Origin: Pseudideonella sakaiensis
GTDB lineage: Bacteria; Pseudomonadota; Gammaproteobacteria; Burkholderiales; Burkholderiaceae_C
NCBI RefSeq assembly: GCF_001293525.1
Contig: NZ_BBYR01000006.1
Location: 124,001 to 188,000, forward strand
Direction of reading: 5' to 3'
Length of the DNA stretch: 64,000 nt
This document shows positions 28,392 through 36,346 of this stretch, piece after piece (position 1 is the stretch's first letter; each line of letters opens with the position of its first letter). Position numbers and translations under genes: made by a program. Below the pieces are notes generated by a model. That model was not told where the DNA came from and made no database searches. It was given only the letters and a program-made list of their open reading frames with translations.

Positions 28392-30068
28392 TCAGCGGGC
28401 ATAGAGCTGCTGGAACACCACCTCGGCCCACAGGTCGCGGCTCGTGCGCCACGACTCCCAGGCCTGGGCGCACGCGTCCGCGCCGACGCGCTCCAACTGG
28501 TACCAGGGGTTGGCCGTGCGATCCGGGTCGTGTGCGCCCCACTGGTCGAGCCACTGCTGCGTCCACGGCAGCCAGGCCAGGGCCGGCGTCGCTTTCTCGG
28601 ACCAGATCTGCCGGCTGACCCGCATCGGATGCAGTTCGCGCATCAGGCGCGCCGACTCGGGCGTGACCGCCATGCGGACCCACGGCGAGACCCATTGCGC
28701 ATAGGCACGCTCGGCGGCCTCGGACAGCGCCTGCACCTTGTCGAATCCAGCCGGGTTGGCGTCGAACGGCAGGTCCTCCAGGCGACGTGGTTCGAAGCGG
28801 GCCGCGGTGGCGCCGTCGCCCGTGGCGGCGTCGTCGAGAACCATCTCGTAGAGGCCGGGCGCAAGGTCCTGGATCGTTCCGGCGTGGTGCAGGATGGCGC
28901 GATGCTCGCGCCGCGCCACGCCCGCCGACACGAAGATGCCGAGGTGGCCCACCTGCTTGTGCAGCAGGTAGACGACACGCTGGCCGGCAGCCACCAGGTC
29001 CTCGGTCGTGGCAAACACTTCCTTCAGCCAGCCCAGCGCCTGGTGCGGCGGCGTGATGTTGTCGCCGTAGGAGCTGAAGATCACCAGCGGCGCCCCGATG
29101 CGCTTGAGATCCGCACGGCAATGGCCGTCGACCACGACCTCCCCGTCCTCGAGACGGTTGCCGACGAACAGCTCACCGGCGATGGCCAGCATCTCGTCGC
29201 CGGCCAACTGGTAGAAGCCGTTCCACCAGCGCTCGAACTCCAGGAAGCGGTCGCGCTCGGCCTCCGGCTGCGCAAAGAGCGTGTCGTACTTCCGGAACAC
29301 GCCCTCGGGCCGCAACGCCTCGAAGTTCTGCACCAGCCAGGCGCCATCGAAGCGGCCGTTGCCCAGGTCCGACATCCAGTGCGCCGGCCAGACGCCGCCG
29401 GTGAAACCACCGAGCAGGCGCATCGGGTTGATGCCGCGCTCGCCCGCCCAGTACGACAGCGGCGAGCCGTTCAGCACCGCCAGCGCCGCCCGGTGCTCGC
29501 AATGCGACAGGGCCAGCGTGATCGCCCAGCCGCCCTGGCAGTTTCCGTAGACGATCGGCGCCTTGCCGCGATGGCGCTTGGCAACGACGTCGATGAAGGC
29601 CGCCAGCGTCTGCACGACGGCCCCCATCGTCTGTCCTTCGACCGGCTCCGGGTCGAAGACGACGAAGTAGACCGGGTGGCCTTCGAGCAGCGCCATGCCG
29701 ACTTCCGAATCGCGCTTGAAGCCGCCGATGCCGGGGCCATGCCCGGCACGCGGGTCAACCACGATCACCGGTGCGGCGCCCTTGCGCACGTGCTTCTCCA
29801 GCGCGTCGGTGCCGCAGCGCGTGACGCGCAGCAGCCGGTAGTTCGACGGCGGATCGAGATCCCGCCCGTCCGCCACCGGCTCGGACTCGAAGTGCAGCAG
29901 GGGCGGCATGCCCGCGGCCTCGTGCGCACTCATGTTGGCTGCACGCTCGCGCAGCGAGTCTGCCGCCGCGGTGGCGCGCCACAGTGCATCCAGCCAATAG
30001 CGGAAGGCCAGGCGACCGGGCGCGAGGCCCGCAGAATCGGCCGCAACGGCGGTGTTCGGTGTCGGCAT
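28392..30068 (-). CDS. DUF3141 alpha/beta-hydrolase (PHB-synthase-like)
   Basis: 558 residues of the DUF3141 family, distantly like class I/III polyhydroxyalkanoate synthases. The nucleophile box is YGNCQGGWA, where Cys stands in the position used by PhaC. VIVVDPRAGHGPGIGGFK and HLGIFVSAGVARREH complete the hydrolase core; the Asp would be in FSSYGDNITPP and the His in KQVGHLG. The substrate is unknown; hydroxyacyl-CoA is plausible given the thiolase and FabI downstream. Genes of this family often accompany ackA/fabI in low-oxygen operons (established co-occurrence as I recall it, not searched). Confidence 0.85.
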   Translation of the reverse strand: MPTPNTAVAADSAGLAPGRLAFRYWLDALWRATAAADSLRERAANMSAHEAAGMPPLLHFESEPVADGRDLDPPSNYRLLRVTRCGTDALEKHVRKGAAPVIVVDPRAGHGPGIGGFKRDSEVGMALLEGHPVYFVVFDPEPVEGQTMGAVVQTLAAFIDVVAKRHRGKAPIVYGNCQGGWAITLALSHCEHRAALAVLNGSPLSYWAGERGINPMRLLGGFTGGVWPAHWMSDLGNGRFDGAWLVQNFEALRPEGVFRKYDTLFAQPEAERDRFLEFERWWNGFYQLAGDEMLAIAGELFVGNRLEDGEVVVDGHCRADLKRIGAPLVIFSSYGDNITPPHQALGWLKEVFATTEDLVAAGQRVVYLLHKQVGHLGIFVSAGVARREHRAILHHAGTIQDLAPGLYEMVLDDAATGDGATAARFEPRRLEDLPFDANPAGFDKVQALSEAAERAYAQWVSPWVRMAVTPESARLMRELHPMRVSRQIWSEKATPALAWLPWTQQWLDQWGAHDPDRTANPWYQLERVGADACAQAWESWRTSRDLWAEVVFQQLYAR

Positions 30069-30074
30069 GACGTC

Positions 30075-30380
30075 TCAACCGCAGCAGCAACCGCCGCGAC
30101 CCTTCGTGGCCGCACCGGCACCACTGCCACAGCCGCCGGTCGGATGCTGATGCGCGGCTTGCGCGCCGGTCGCAGCGTCGGCTTGATAGCCGGCCTCGCC
30201 CAGCGCGGCGACCAGTTCCGGCACCTGGTGCGCGGCATGCTCGCCGCGGACACGCGCGATGCCGCTGCCGAGATCGACCTCGACGTCCTGCACGCCCGGG
30301 ACGCGCTTGAGCGCCTTGGTGACCGACGCGACGCAGGACCCGCAGGTCATGCCGTCGACTTTGAGTTCAGTGGTTTGCAT
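30075..30380 (-). CDS. HMA-domain copper chaperone-like protein with Cys-rich tail
   Basis: 101 residues. Residues 1-68 form a heavy-metal-associated domain with the CxxC copper site in DGMTCGSCVASV. The C-terminal tail is His then Gly/Cys-rich, ending GGCCCG, unlike ordinary CopZ. The tail adds further thiols that may bind Cu(I). The gene is six bases upstream of DUF3141, linking copper delivery to the metabolic operon. It is a paralogue of CopZ at 54839-55096, which ends in LCCGSCH. Confidence 0.88.
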   Translation of the reverse strand: MQTTELKVDGMTCGSCVASVTKALKRVPGVQDVEVDLGSGIARVRGEHAAHQVPELVAALGEAGYQADAATGAQAAHQHPTGGCGSGAGAATKGRGGCCCG

Positions 30381-30398
30381 GTTGGGACTCCTTGGGTT

Positions 30399-30695
30399 TC
30401 AGTGCTGGTGGCCACCCTGGCCACCGGGGGGAAGCTGGCGCGCGTCGTCCTTGGGCTTCGTCTCCGACCCGCCGCCATGTCCACCGTGGCCACCATGCCC
30501 GCCGTGCCCGAACAGGTGCATCAGCGGGCAGGCCAGCAGGATCAGGAATGGCAGCAGTTGCCCGAGGTGCGCGTTGTGGCGGAAGAACATCCAGGCGACT
30601 GCGGCAGCCAGACCGATCCACAGCACCCATTGATTGATGCGGGACCAGTTCGGGCCGGACGGGCCGCCGTTGCCGTGTTCATGGGAGTGGTTCAT
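30399..30695 (-). CDS. DUF2933-type small membrane protein
   Basis: 98 residues. A His-rich start (MNHSHEHGN) precedes one or two hydrophobic helices (WVLWIGLAAAVAWMFF and LLPFLILLACPLMHLF). The C terminus carries a repeated GHGG motif and a His tail. The CPLMHLFGHGGH block is the DUF2933 signature, common in copper and silver clusters. Cys, Met and His near the second helix could hold copper. It lies 18 bases from the HMA gene. Confidence 0.8.
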   Translation of the reverse strand: MNHSHEHGNGGPSGPNWSRINQWVLWIGLAAAVAWMFFRHNAHLGQLLPFLILLACPLMHLFGHGGHGGHGGHGGGSETKPKDDARQLPPGGQGGHQH

Positions 30696-30726
30696 GGAAG
30701 ATCTCCTGGCTGCGTTGATGCGTCGG

Positions 30727-31017
30727 TCACTGGTTCTTGTGGAACTTCGCGTGGTCGTGCACGGGCTTGGTCCTGGCCTTGGACTTGGCGCCCGATGCCG
30801 CTTCGGCTGGCGCACAGGGCATGGACCTGGCCGAAGGCGCATTGCGCTCGGCGCCGTGGTCATGGCGCTTCATCGCGCCGGCATTGCAGTCCATGGGCAT
30901 CGGCACAGAAGCCGCGGCAGCGGCAGCCGGGTCGGCCGCGGGACGTTCCTGTGCCACCGCGGCAGAAGCGCCGACCGCGAGGGCGACAAGGGACGTCAGA
31001 AGGAAGGGGGTACGCAT
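30727..31017 (-). CDS. Small periplasmic protein with Met/His/Cys motifs
   Basis: 96 residues. A signal peptide (LLTSLVALAVGASAAVAQ) is followed by an Ala-rich linker, VPMPMDCNAGAMKRHDHG and a basic, His-containing tail. AGGAG precedes the ATG at 31017. No family recognised. The MPMDC and HDH groups suggest copper binding. By position it is in the FNR-box operon. Confidence 0.65.
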   Translation of the reverse strand: MRTPFLLTSLVALAVGASAAVAQERPAADPAAAAAASVPMPMDCNAGAMKRHDHGAERNAPSARSMPCAPAEAASGAKSKARTKPVHDHAKFHKNQ

Positions 31018-31125
31018 GACAAGACTCCTGATGTAAGGAACGACACGGAACGCAAACACGAACGGGGAATGCCGCTGCCTCACAGCGCCGCTGCGGGCGC
31101 GATGGCGAACGGAAGGCAGGGCGCG

Positions 31126-31144
31126 ACGCGGATCAGATCCGCGT
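31126..31144 (-). terminator. Perfect 19-bp hairpin after the CxxFC protein gene
   Basis: ACGCGGATC and GATCCGCGT flank a single central base. It begins 15 bases after the stop of the gene at 31159-31575 and precedes the gene at 31017. There is no T-run, so it may be a processing or attenuation hairpin that lowers expression of downstream genes. Confidence 0.45.
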
Positions 31145-31158
31145 GGCGTCCGGGGGTG

Positions 31159-31575
31159 TCAAAGCGCGAGGCGCTGGAACGCGATGCGCGGCGGGGGCCC
31201 GCCGGGCAGGGTCGGCGAGTCGACCATCAGGCGACCCACTGCGGGATCGGCCTGGCCGGCTACCGAAAGCGTGTGGGAGACCGGCAGCGCGAAACCCAGC
31301 GCAGCCAAGCCATCACCGACCACCTTCAACTGCGGAGCACCGAGAGAGGGCTTCTCGCAGAAGTCCAGGCAGTTGACCTTGGCGAGGTCACCTTGCTCGT
31401 CGCCGTGTTGGTGTTTCTGAACAGCGTCGGCGGCAACAGGCGTCGCCGCATCGGAGCGGTGATGCGCCGGCTCGCCCAGAGCGCAGGCGTTGGCCACACC
31501 CATCGCGAGGCCGAACAGCCACACGAGCAGCACCTGGGCTGCCCATCGGCGGAGACGTCGGCGATCGCTGAACAT
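31159..31575 (-). CDS. Small CxxFC protein, copper-cluster type (first gene of FNR-box operon)
   Basis: 138 residues, family not named. It has an Arg-rich N terminus (FSDRRRLRRW), one hydrophobic segment ending in GVANACALGE, a His-containing linker (KHQHGDEQGD), a VNCLDFCEKPS motif, and a proline-rich tail ending PPRIAFQRLAL. It is a parallel of the protein at 4777-5247. The DUF2946-like small proteins of metal clusters share this layout. No strong ribosome site precedes the ATG at 31575; a longer frame starts upstream but would include the promoter. Confidence 0.6.
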   Translation of the reverse strand: MFSDRRRLRRWAAQVLLVWLFGLAMGVANACALGEPAHHRSDAATPVAADAVQKHQHGDEQGDLAKVNCLDFCEKPSLGAPQLKVVGDGLAALGFALPVSHTLSVAGQADPAVGRLMVDSPTLPGGPPPRIAFQRLAL

Positions 31576-31606
31576 GATGACGCGGGGCGAAACAAGGCAG
31601 ATTCGT

Positions 31607-31655
31607 TGAATCGAGAATAGGCGCGGACTCGCCAACGCCGTTTGATCGGCATCAA
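31607..31655 (-). promoter_or_regulatory. FNR/FixK/Dnr-type box with class II promoter spacing
   Basis: TTGAT-N4-ATCAA at 31642-31655 is a perfect match to the CRP/FNR-family (FNR, ANR, FixK) consensus. On the minus strand TATTCT at 31619-31614 looks like a -10 box, its centre 32 bases from the box centre. That places the box near -41.5, as in class II FNR promoters, with a start near 31607. The first gene starts at 31575. Oxygen-responsive control of the copper/DUF3141/fabI/ackA-pduL/thiolase run follows by inference. Confidence 0.75.
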
Positions 31656-31662
31656 CAATGCC

Positions 31663-31680
31663 TCCGTAGTCGACTACGGA
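31663..31680. promoter_or_regulatory. Perfect 18-bp palindrome upstream of the FNR box
   Basis: TCCGTAGTC followed by its exact complement GACTACGGA, centred about 23 bases upstream of the FNR-box centre (near -64) and 55 bases after the PLD gene stop. It may be a second operator; the GTCGAC core is like ZntR-type MerR operators, but no long-spacer promoter frames it. It could instead be the end hairpin of the PLD gene. Confidence 0.45.
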
Positions 31681-31734
31681 CTCCGGTCCTGGGCGACCGC
31701 TGACGCCAACGAGTCGCGGTACCGCCCCATCGCC

Positions 31735-33024
31735 CTACTGCTGCCGCTCCACCAGCGCCCCGAGCAGCGCCAGCAGCCGCTCGGACATCGGCCGCCGGCG
31801 CCAGTCGCGCAGGTCAACGGACCTGCTGAGCGCGGCGTCGCGCTCGAAGTCCTCGCGCAGGCGTGCTACCAGCGCGCGATCGGGCAAGGCAAGATTGAGT
31901 TCGTCGTTCAGGCCGAACGACCGGTTGTCGAAATTGCTGGACCCGACGACGACCCACAGTTCGTCGACGAGCAGCACCTTGCAGTGGTTCATGCCGGGTT
32001 CGTACTCCAGCACTTCCACGCCGGCGCTGAGAAGGTCCCCATAGCGGCGCCGGCTCGCCCGCCGGGCGATCGGGTGGTTGTTGAAAGCGCCGGGCACGAC
32101 GACCTGCACACGCACGCCGCGGCGCACCGCCTTTCGCAGTTCGGCCCGCATACTGCGGTCCGGCAGAAAGTACGGCGAGGTGATGCGGATCGACCGGCGC
32201 GCGCCGGCAATCAGCAACTGGAACAACATGCGTGCCCGCGTAGCCCGGCCCGCCGACGGCGTACCTGTCACGATGATCGCATCGGTGCCCACGGCCGGCT
32301 GGCTGCCGAGAGCGCGGCAGTGGGCAAAGGATCCGGGGTCGGTGAGCAGCTGGCCGGTACTTTCGAGCCAGTTCTCGGCAAAGGCGGCCTGCACCGACGT
32401 GACGATGGTTCCTTCGAGCCGCACCATGGTGTCGCGCCAAGGCGGCTGACCGGGCGGCCCGGTGTCCCACCAGCTCGCAAAGCCGGCGCCGCCGACGAAC
32501 GCAACCTCGCCATCGACGACGATCAGTTCGCGGTGCGTGCGGTTGTTGAACCGCTTCAGCGTGTGCCACCGCACCGGCTGGTACCAGGCGACCTCGCCGC
32601 CGGCCGCGCGCAACCCGTCGAAGTACGTAGAAGGCGTTCGCCAGCTGCCGATCGCGTCGATGACCAGGCGCACGCGAACGCCGGCGCGCGCACGCTCGGT
32701 CAGCAGGTCGACGAGTTGGCCCGTCACGGCACTCACGTGGAACACGTAGGCCTCCAGGTGCACGCTGTGACGGGCGCGCGCGATGCTGGCCAACTCCTCG
32801 GGATAGAACGCGACCCCGTTCGTCAGCACCTCGATCGAGGCTGCCTTCGCGACGGGAGCGTCGACCAGCGCCGCGAGCAAGCCCATGAACTCGTGATCCT
32901 CCGGCGATGGGAGGCGGTCGTCGATGTCGTAAGGCAGACCGGGTTCGGCGAGTACGAGCATGACCAGCAGGCCCAGCAGCGACGCGCTAGCCAGCAGGAA
33001 CAGGTGCCACAGCTGGAAAGTCAA
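31735..33024 (-). CDS. Phospholipase D-like/cardiolipin synthase-like protein
   Basis: 429 residues. An N-terminal hydrophobic helix anchors it to the membrane. There are two PLD half-sites. The second, NHCKVLLVD with GSSNFDNRS, is a complete HxKxxxxD motif. The first, THRELIVVD with GGAGF, has Glu where the Lys should be. Both His nucleophile positions are present. Family enzymes join or cleave phospholipids, most often making cardiolipin. It ends about 80 bases before the FNR box, and starts six bases after the DUF4010 gene. Confidence 0.85.
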   Translation of the reverse strand: MTFQLWHLFLLASASLLGLLVMLVLAEPGLPYDIDDRLPSPEDHEFMGLLAALVDAPVAKAASIEVLTNGVAFYPEELASIARARHSVHLEAYVFHVSAVTGQLVDLLTERARAGVRVRLVIDAIGSWRTPSTYFDGLRAAGGEVAWYQPVRWHTLKRFNNRTHRELIVVDGEVAFVGGAGFASWWDTGPPGQPPWRDTMVRLEGTIVTSVQAAFAENWLESTGQLLTDPGSFAHCRALGSQPAVGTDAIIVTGTPSAGRATRARMLFQLLIAGARRSIRITSPYFLPDRSMRAELRKAVRRGVRVQVVVPGAFNNHPIARRASRRRYGDLLSAGVEVLEYEPGMNHCKVLLVDELWVVVGSSNFDNRSFGLNDELNLALPDRALVARLREDFERDAALSRSVDLRDWRRRPMSERLLALLGALVERQQ

Positions 33025-33030
33025 CGCAGC

Positions 33031-34293
33031 TCAGCGTAATGCGAACGCTGCTCCGACACCGACGAGCGCCATCAGCGCATAAGCCGGCAGCACCTTCAGC
33101 GCCAGCGATCGACTGTCGAGTGCCCACAACAGCCCGAGCTTGGTGACCTGGTTGACGGCGGCCGCGAGAAAGACCGCCAGGCCAGCGACCGAGCCGCCCA
33201 CGACCCCATCGCCGACCATGCGGCCCACCGACAGCGTGATGGCATCGACGTCGACCAGGCCCGAGATCGCCGCCGTGACCAGCAACCCGGCGTCGCCGAA
33301 CCGGTCGGCGAGGAATCGCCCGGCGAGCAGCACCGCGGCAAGGAACAGCGCGAACTGAACGGCCGCGGTCAGCTTCAGTGGGTTCTGTGTAGACAGATCG
33401 GGCAGATCCTGCGCATGTTCGCGAGTGGTCAGGTACGCACCGAACGCGGCCCCGGTGACGGCCATGGCACCCAGGGTCGCGACCGTCGCCATGCCGAGAG
33501 CCGGCGCGGCGACGCCGACAAGCACCGCCATGCGGCCGAACATGGCCGCGCACGCGAGGGTTGCCCCGCCAGCCGCCAGGGGCCGCCACTGCGGGGCTTC
33601 CTTGGCCCAGCGCGCCAGCGTCGCGGTGGTGGCCGTGCTGGAGACCAGTCCACCCAGCAGTGCGGTGAAGGTCAGACCACGCCGCGCGCCAAGCCAGCGC
33701 ATCAGAACGAATCCGAGGAACGAGAGCAACGCCAGCAACACGACCGCCCACCAGAGCTTGTAGGGATTCAGCGCCTCGAAGGGGCCGAACCCGCGATCGG
33801 GAAGGACCGGAAGGATGACGACGCTGATCAGCAGCAGCTGGATGCCGCTGGTCAACTCGCCTTCGGTGAGTTTGCCGATGCCACTGTGCATCGGCCGCTT
33901 GAGTTGCAGCAGCGCGACCGTCACCACCGCGACGGCAGCGGCCAGCAGTGTGCTGCCACCCGCTGCCAGCACGCCGACGAGGAACGTGGTGATGGCTGCC
34001 ATCGCCGTGGTCAGGCCCATGACGCTGTGCATGCGCGCCGTCACGATGTAGCCGGCCAGTATCAGCAGCGCCACCACGGCCAGCACGACGACCAGAATGA
34101 TCGCCCCCCATCGTTGCGCGAGCAGACCGCTCAGGCCGCCGAGCAAGCCGATCAGCGCAAACGTGCGCAGGCCGGCCACGCGGTGGCCGTCGGGCAGATC
34201 GCGCTGATGCCAGCCGCGTTCCAAGCCGATGAGCAGACCTGCCGCCAGCGCGATCCCGACACCCATCAGGTCCGACATGGACACGCCACTCAT
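33031..34293 (-). CDS. MgtC/SapB-DUF4010 family membrane protein
   Basis: 420 residues with about 12 hydrophobic segments. The N-terminal part has the MgtC-like motif GLLIGLERGWHQR and VAGLRTFALIGLLGG, and the C-terminal part is the DUF4010 domain (SGLVDVDAITLS). The family is an inner-membrane protein linked to cation stress; transport has not been shown. It overlaps the hydrolase stop by four bases. Confidence 0.88.
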   Translation of the reverse strand: MSGVSMSDLMGVGIALAAGLLIGLERGWHQRDLPDGHRVAGLRTFALIGLLGGLSGLLAQRWGAIILVVVLAVVALLILAGYIVTARMHSVMGLTTAMAAITTFLVGVLAAGGSTLLAAAVAVVTVALLQLKRPMHSGIGKLTEGELTSGIQLLLISVVILPVLPDRGFGPFEALNPYKLWWAVVLLALLSFLGFVLMRWLGARRGLTFTALLGGLVSSTATTATLARWAKEAPQWRPLAAGGATLACAAMFGRMAVLVGVAAPALGMATVATLGAMAVTGAAFGAYLTTREHAQDLPDLSTQNPLKLTAAVQFALFLAAVLLAGRFLADRFGDAGLLVTAAISGLVDVDAITLSVGRMVGDGVVGGSVAGLAVFLAAAVNQVTKLGLLWALDSRSLALKVLPAYALMALVGVGAAFALR

Positions 34294-35171
34294 GGGTGCG
34301 CCTTCACGCCGGGTCCTGCGGCGCGATCACAGGGCTCCGCGGGGCTCGCCGGCGCCTGCTCCCTGAGTCGCGACAGCCACTGCTCGATATACTGCAGGCA
34401 TTCCTGCGGCACCCGCAACCAGGGATGGTGGTCCACGCCGCCGAGAACGCGCATTTCCCACGTCGAGCGCGAGGCCGCCAGTTCCTGCGCCCCAGCCAAA
34501 GGCGCAGTCAGGTCCGCACCGCCGTGCAACATCAGCACCGGCAGGATCTGCGCCGTCGCCGCGGCCTCGGCGCGCAGGTCATGGCGGTACAGTGCTTCCC
34601 ACAACGACGAAGTCGACGACACCATGTTGTGTGCCACGAGGTCTTCGGCGACTTCGCGCGGGATGTCGCGAAGAAGACGCGGCAACAGGCGTCCGACCAC
34701 GCGCCGCGTCAGGATGCACGCGAGTGCGGTTGCCCACATGTTCGTGTAGATCCAGCCGCCACGTTGCCGGGCGAACCAGGCGACGGCTCCTTCGGCGCCG
34801 CCGAAGTTGGGAAGACTGATCAGCACCAGCCGCCTGACGACCGACGGATAGCGCGCCGCATAGGCAAGCGCCAGCGCAGCGCCGAGCGAGTGCCCGACCA
34901 GCGTCAGGGAGCGCTCCCCGGCCAGGCTCGCATGCAGAGCGGCGACGTGGCGCTCGACGCTGTAGCGCATCCAGGGCTTCGGCGACGCACCGAAGCCGAG
35001 CAGGTCGATCAGGACGGTGCGGTGCCCCGGCAGAGCGAACGGCACCGGACCGCAGGTCCAGTAGCGATGGGTCCCGCCCAGTCCGTGCAGCAGGACTGCG
35101 CAATGCTGACCGTGCCCCGCGTCGAAGCGCTTCAGCGGCAGTGTCTCGGTCCCCATCGCATCGGCTGCCAC
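34290..35171 (-). CDS. Alpha/beta hydrolase
   Basis: 293 residues, no signal peptide. The oxyanion motif HGLGGTHRYW, the nucleophile elbow GHSLGAAL (Ser) and the acid in MLHGGADLTAP are recognisable, and the catalytic His would be in GGVDHHPWL. Substrate unknown (ester, lactone or peptide). It is in an unbroken run of minus-strand genes between the copper block and the PLD gene. Confidence 0.83.
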   Translation of the reverse strand: MAADAMGTETLPLKRFDAGHGQHCAVLLHGLGGTHRYWTCGPVPFALPGHRTVLIDLLGFGASPKPWMRYSVERHVAALHASLAGERSLTLVGHSLGAALALAYAARYPSVVRRLVLISLPNFGGAEGAVAWFARQRGGWIYTNMWATALACILTRRVVGRLLPRLLRDIPREVAEDLVAHNMVSSTSSLWEALYRHDLRAEAAATAQILPVLMLHGGADLTAPLAGAQELAASRSTWEMRVLGGVDHHPWLRVPQECLQYIEQWLSRLREQAPASPAEPCDRAAGPGVKAHP

Positions 35172-35175
35172 GACC

Positions 35176-35562
35176 TCAGTTCTGACGCTGAAGCCGAACG
35201 TCGATCCGCGCCCGGCTCGGCGACTTGTTGCTCCACATCCAGCAGTAGTCCTCGCGCACCGCGACCCGCAAGGTGTCCTGTCCGGAACTCACCTGAGCCT
35301 GCTTGGCCGGAAACTCGGCCTCCTTGCCCACGTGATAGTGAATATTGAAGTCGACGGGTACGGACGCGGCGAACTCCCAGCGAATGGCGTCCCCCGGCGC
35401 GAGCTTGCCGCAAAGCTCGACGAACTTGCCCGGCTCGACGCTGGCGCCGTGAGCGAATGCGCCGTCCCGGCTCCAGGCGATGTCGACGATGTGGGAGGCC
35501 GCGAAGGCTTGGCTTGCCGTCACCAACGCAATGGCGGCCATGGCGATTCTGGCGGTCTGCAT
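35176..35562 (-). CDS. Periplasmic protein of unknown function
   Basis: 128 residues. Signal peptide (IAMAAIALVTASQAFAA), then a beta-rich domain with an ELCGKLAPGDAIRWEF block, VDFNIHYHVGKEAEFP and DYCWMWSNKS. The two Cys could form a disulfide, and HYH and MW may bind metal. No family named. The ATG at 35562 has AAGGA 11 bases upstream. The neighbours point to envelope copper stress. Confidence 0.65.
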   Translation of the reverse strand: MQTARIAMAAIALVTASQAFAASHIVDIAWSRDGAFAHGASVEPGKFVELCGKLAPGDAIRWEFAASVPVDFNIHYHVGKEAEFPAKQAQVSSGQDTLRVAVREDYCWMWSNKSPSRARIDVRLQRQN

Positions 35563-35645
35563 GAACTTTGGTCCTTGTTGGGTCAGCATCATCTTCGACG
35601 TCGCACGGTGCTGCCTTGACGCGCGACACGTTTCCCCACTCATCC

Positions 35646-35843
35646 TCATCGTCGCTTTCGGCGCTTCACCTTCCAAGGCTTCGGCCGCTGCGGCCGGCTC
35701 CCGTCGGCATTCTTGCGACGGTTCTTCCAGGCAAGGACCAGTGCCAGTCCGATGATGACCGCAGCGCTCGCCAAGCCGCCGACCAGCATGAGCCCCAGTT
35801 CGCCGTGCGACAGACTCGAGAGGTTTCTGAACTCGTGCGGCAT
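35646..35843 (-). CDS. Small single-pass membrane protein with basic tail
   Basis: 65 residues. One hydrophobic helix (LMLVGGLASAAVIIGLALVLAW) and a strongly basic C terminus (KPWKVKRRKRR). It lies four bases after the cytochrome c gene, so it is probably translated. Function unknown; it could be a cytochrome-associated subunit. Confidence 0.5.
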   Translation of the reverse strand: MPHEFRNLSSLSHGELGLMLVGGLASAAVIIGLALVLAWKNRRKNADGSRPQRPKPWKVKRRKRR

Positions 35844-35847
35844 CGGC

Positions 35848-36327
35848 TCAGCGCTGCTGTGGCGTGCTGCGGTTCATCTCGTCATGCTTGACCCGGATGC
35901 TGGCGGGCCACTGCGACTTGATCCAGGACAGCGCGGCCACGATTTCGGCATCGCTCAGGACACCCTCGTACGCAGGCATCGAAGACTCGTAAGACGCCAG
36001 ATTGGCCGCCTTGGCAACGCCGAACTTCGTGATACGCACGAGCGTCTCGTCGGGATGGTGCCACGTGTGCCCGGACGCATCGTGCGGCGGTGCCGGCAGG
36101 CGGCCTTGAGCGTCTCTCTGGCGCCAGTCTGGCTGGCCCTCGAGCTTGGCCCCATGACAGGCGGCACAGTGCGTCGCGTAGACCTGCCGGCCCAACGCCG
36201 TCACCTGCACATCGTCAGGTTTGAGCAGCCCGGTGTCTGCCGGCTTTGGCGCCAGGCTCGAGATGGCAACGACCAGGACCACCGCGCCGATCGCCGCGAC
36301 AGCCAGCAGCAACGGGCTTCGTTTCAT
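35848..36327 (-). CDS. Membrane-anchored class I cytochrome c
   Basis: 159 residues. An N-terminal hydrophobic anchor (LLLAVAAIGAVVLVVAI) precedes a single haem site CAACH within YATHCAACHGAKLEG. The probable distal Met is in SSMPAYEGVLSDAEI, as in mono-haem cytochromes c. It carries electrons in the periplasm. A nearby multicopper oxidase suggests a link to copper oxidation or to a terminal oxidase. ATG 36327 chosen. Confidence 0.87.
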   Translation of the reverse strand: MKRSPLLLAVAAIGAVVLVVAISSLAPKPADTGLLKPDDVQVTALGRQVYATHCAACHGAKLEGQPDWRQRDAQGRLPAPPHDASGHTWHHPDETLVRITKFGVAKAANLASYESSMPAYEGVLSDAEIVAALSWIKSQWPASIRVKHDEMNRSTPQQR

Positions 36328-36346
36328 GGGCTCTTCCTGACCTGAT

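Noticed and set aside
30427-30520. Short GGCCACCxTG-type repeats that might suggest a CRISPR or regulatory array
   Set aside because: They encode the GHGG repeats of the DUF2933 protein; there are no spacers of constant length.
31663-31680. Calling the palindrome a ZntR/MerR promoter
   Set aside because: No -35/-10 pair with 19-20 bp spacing surrounds it on either strand.
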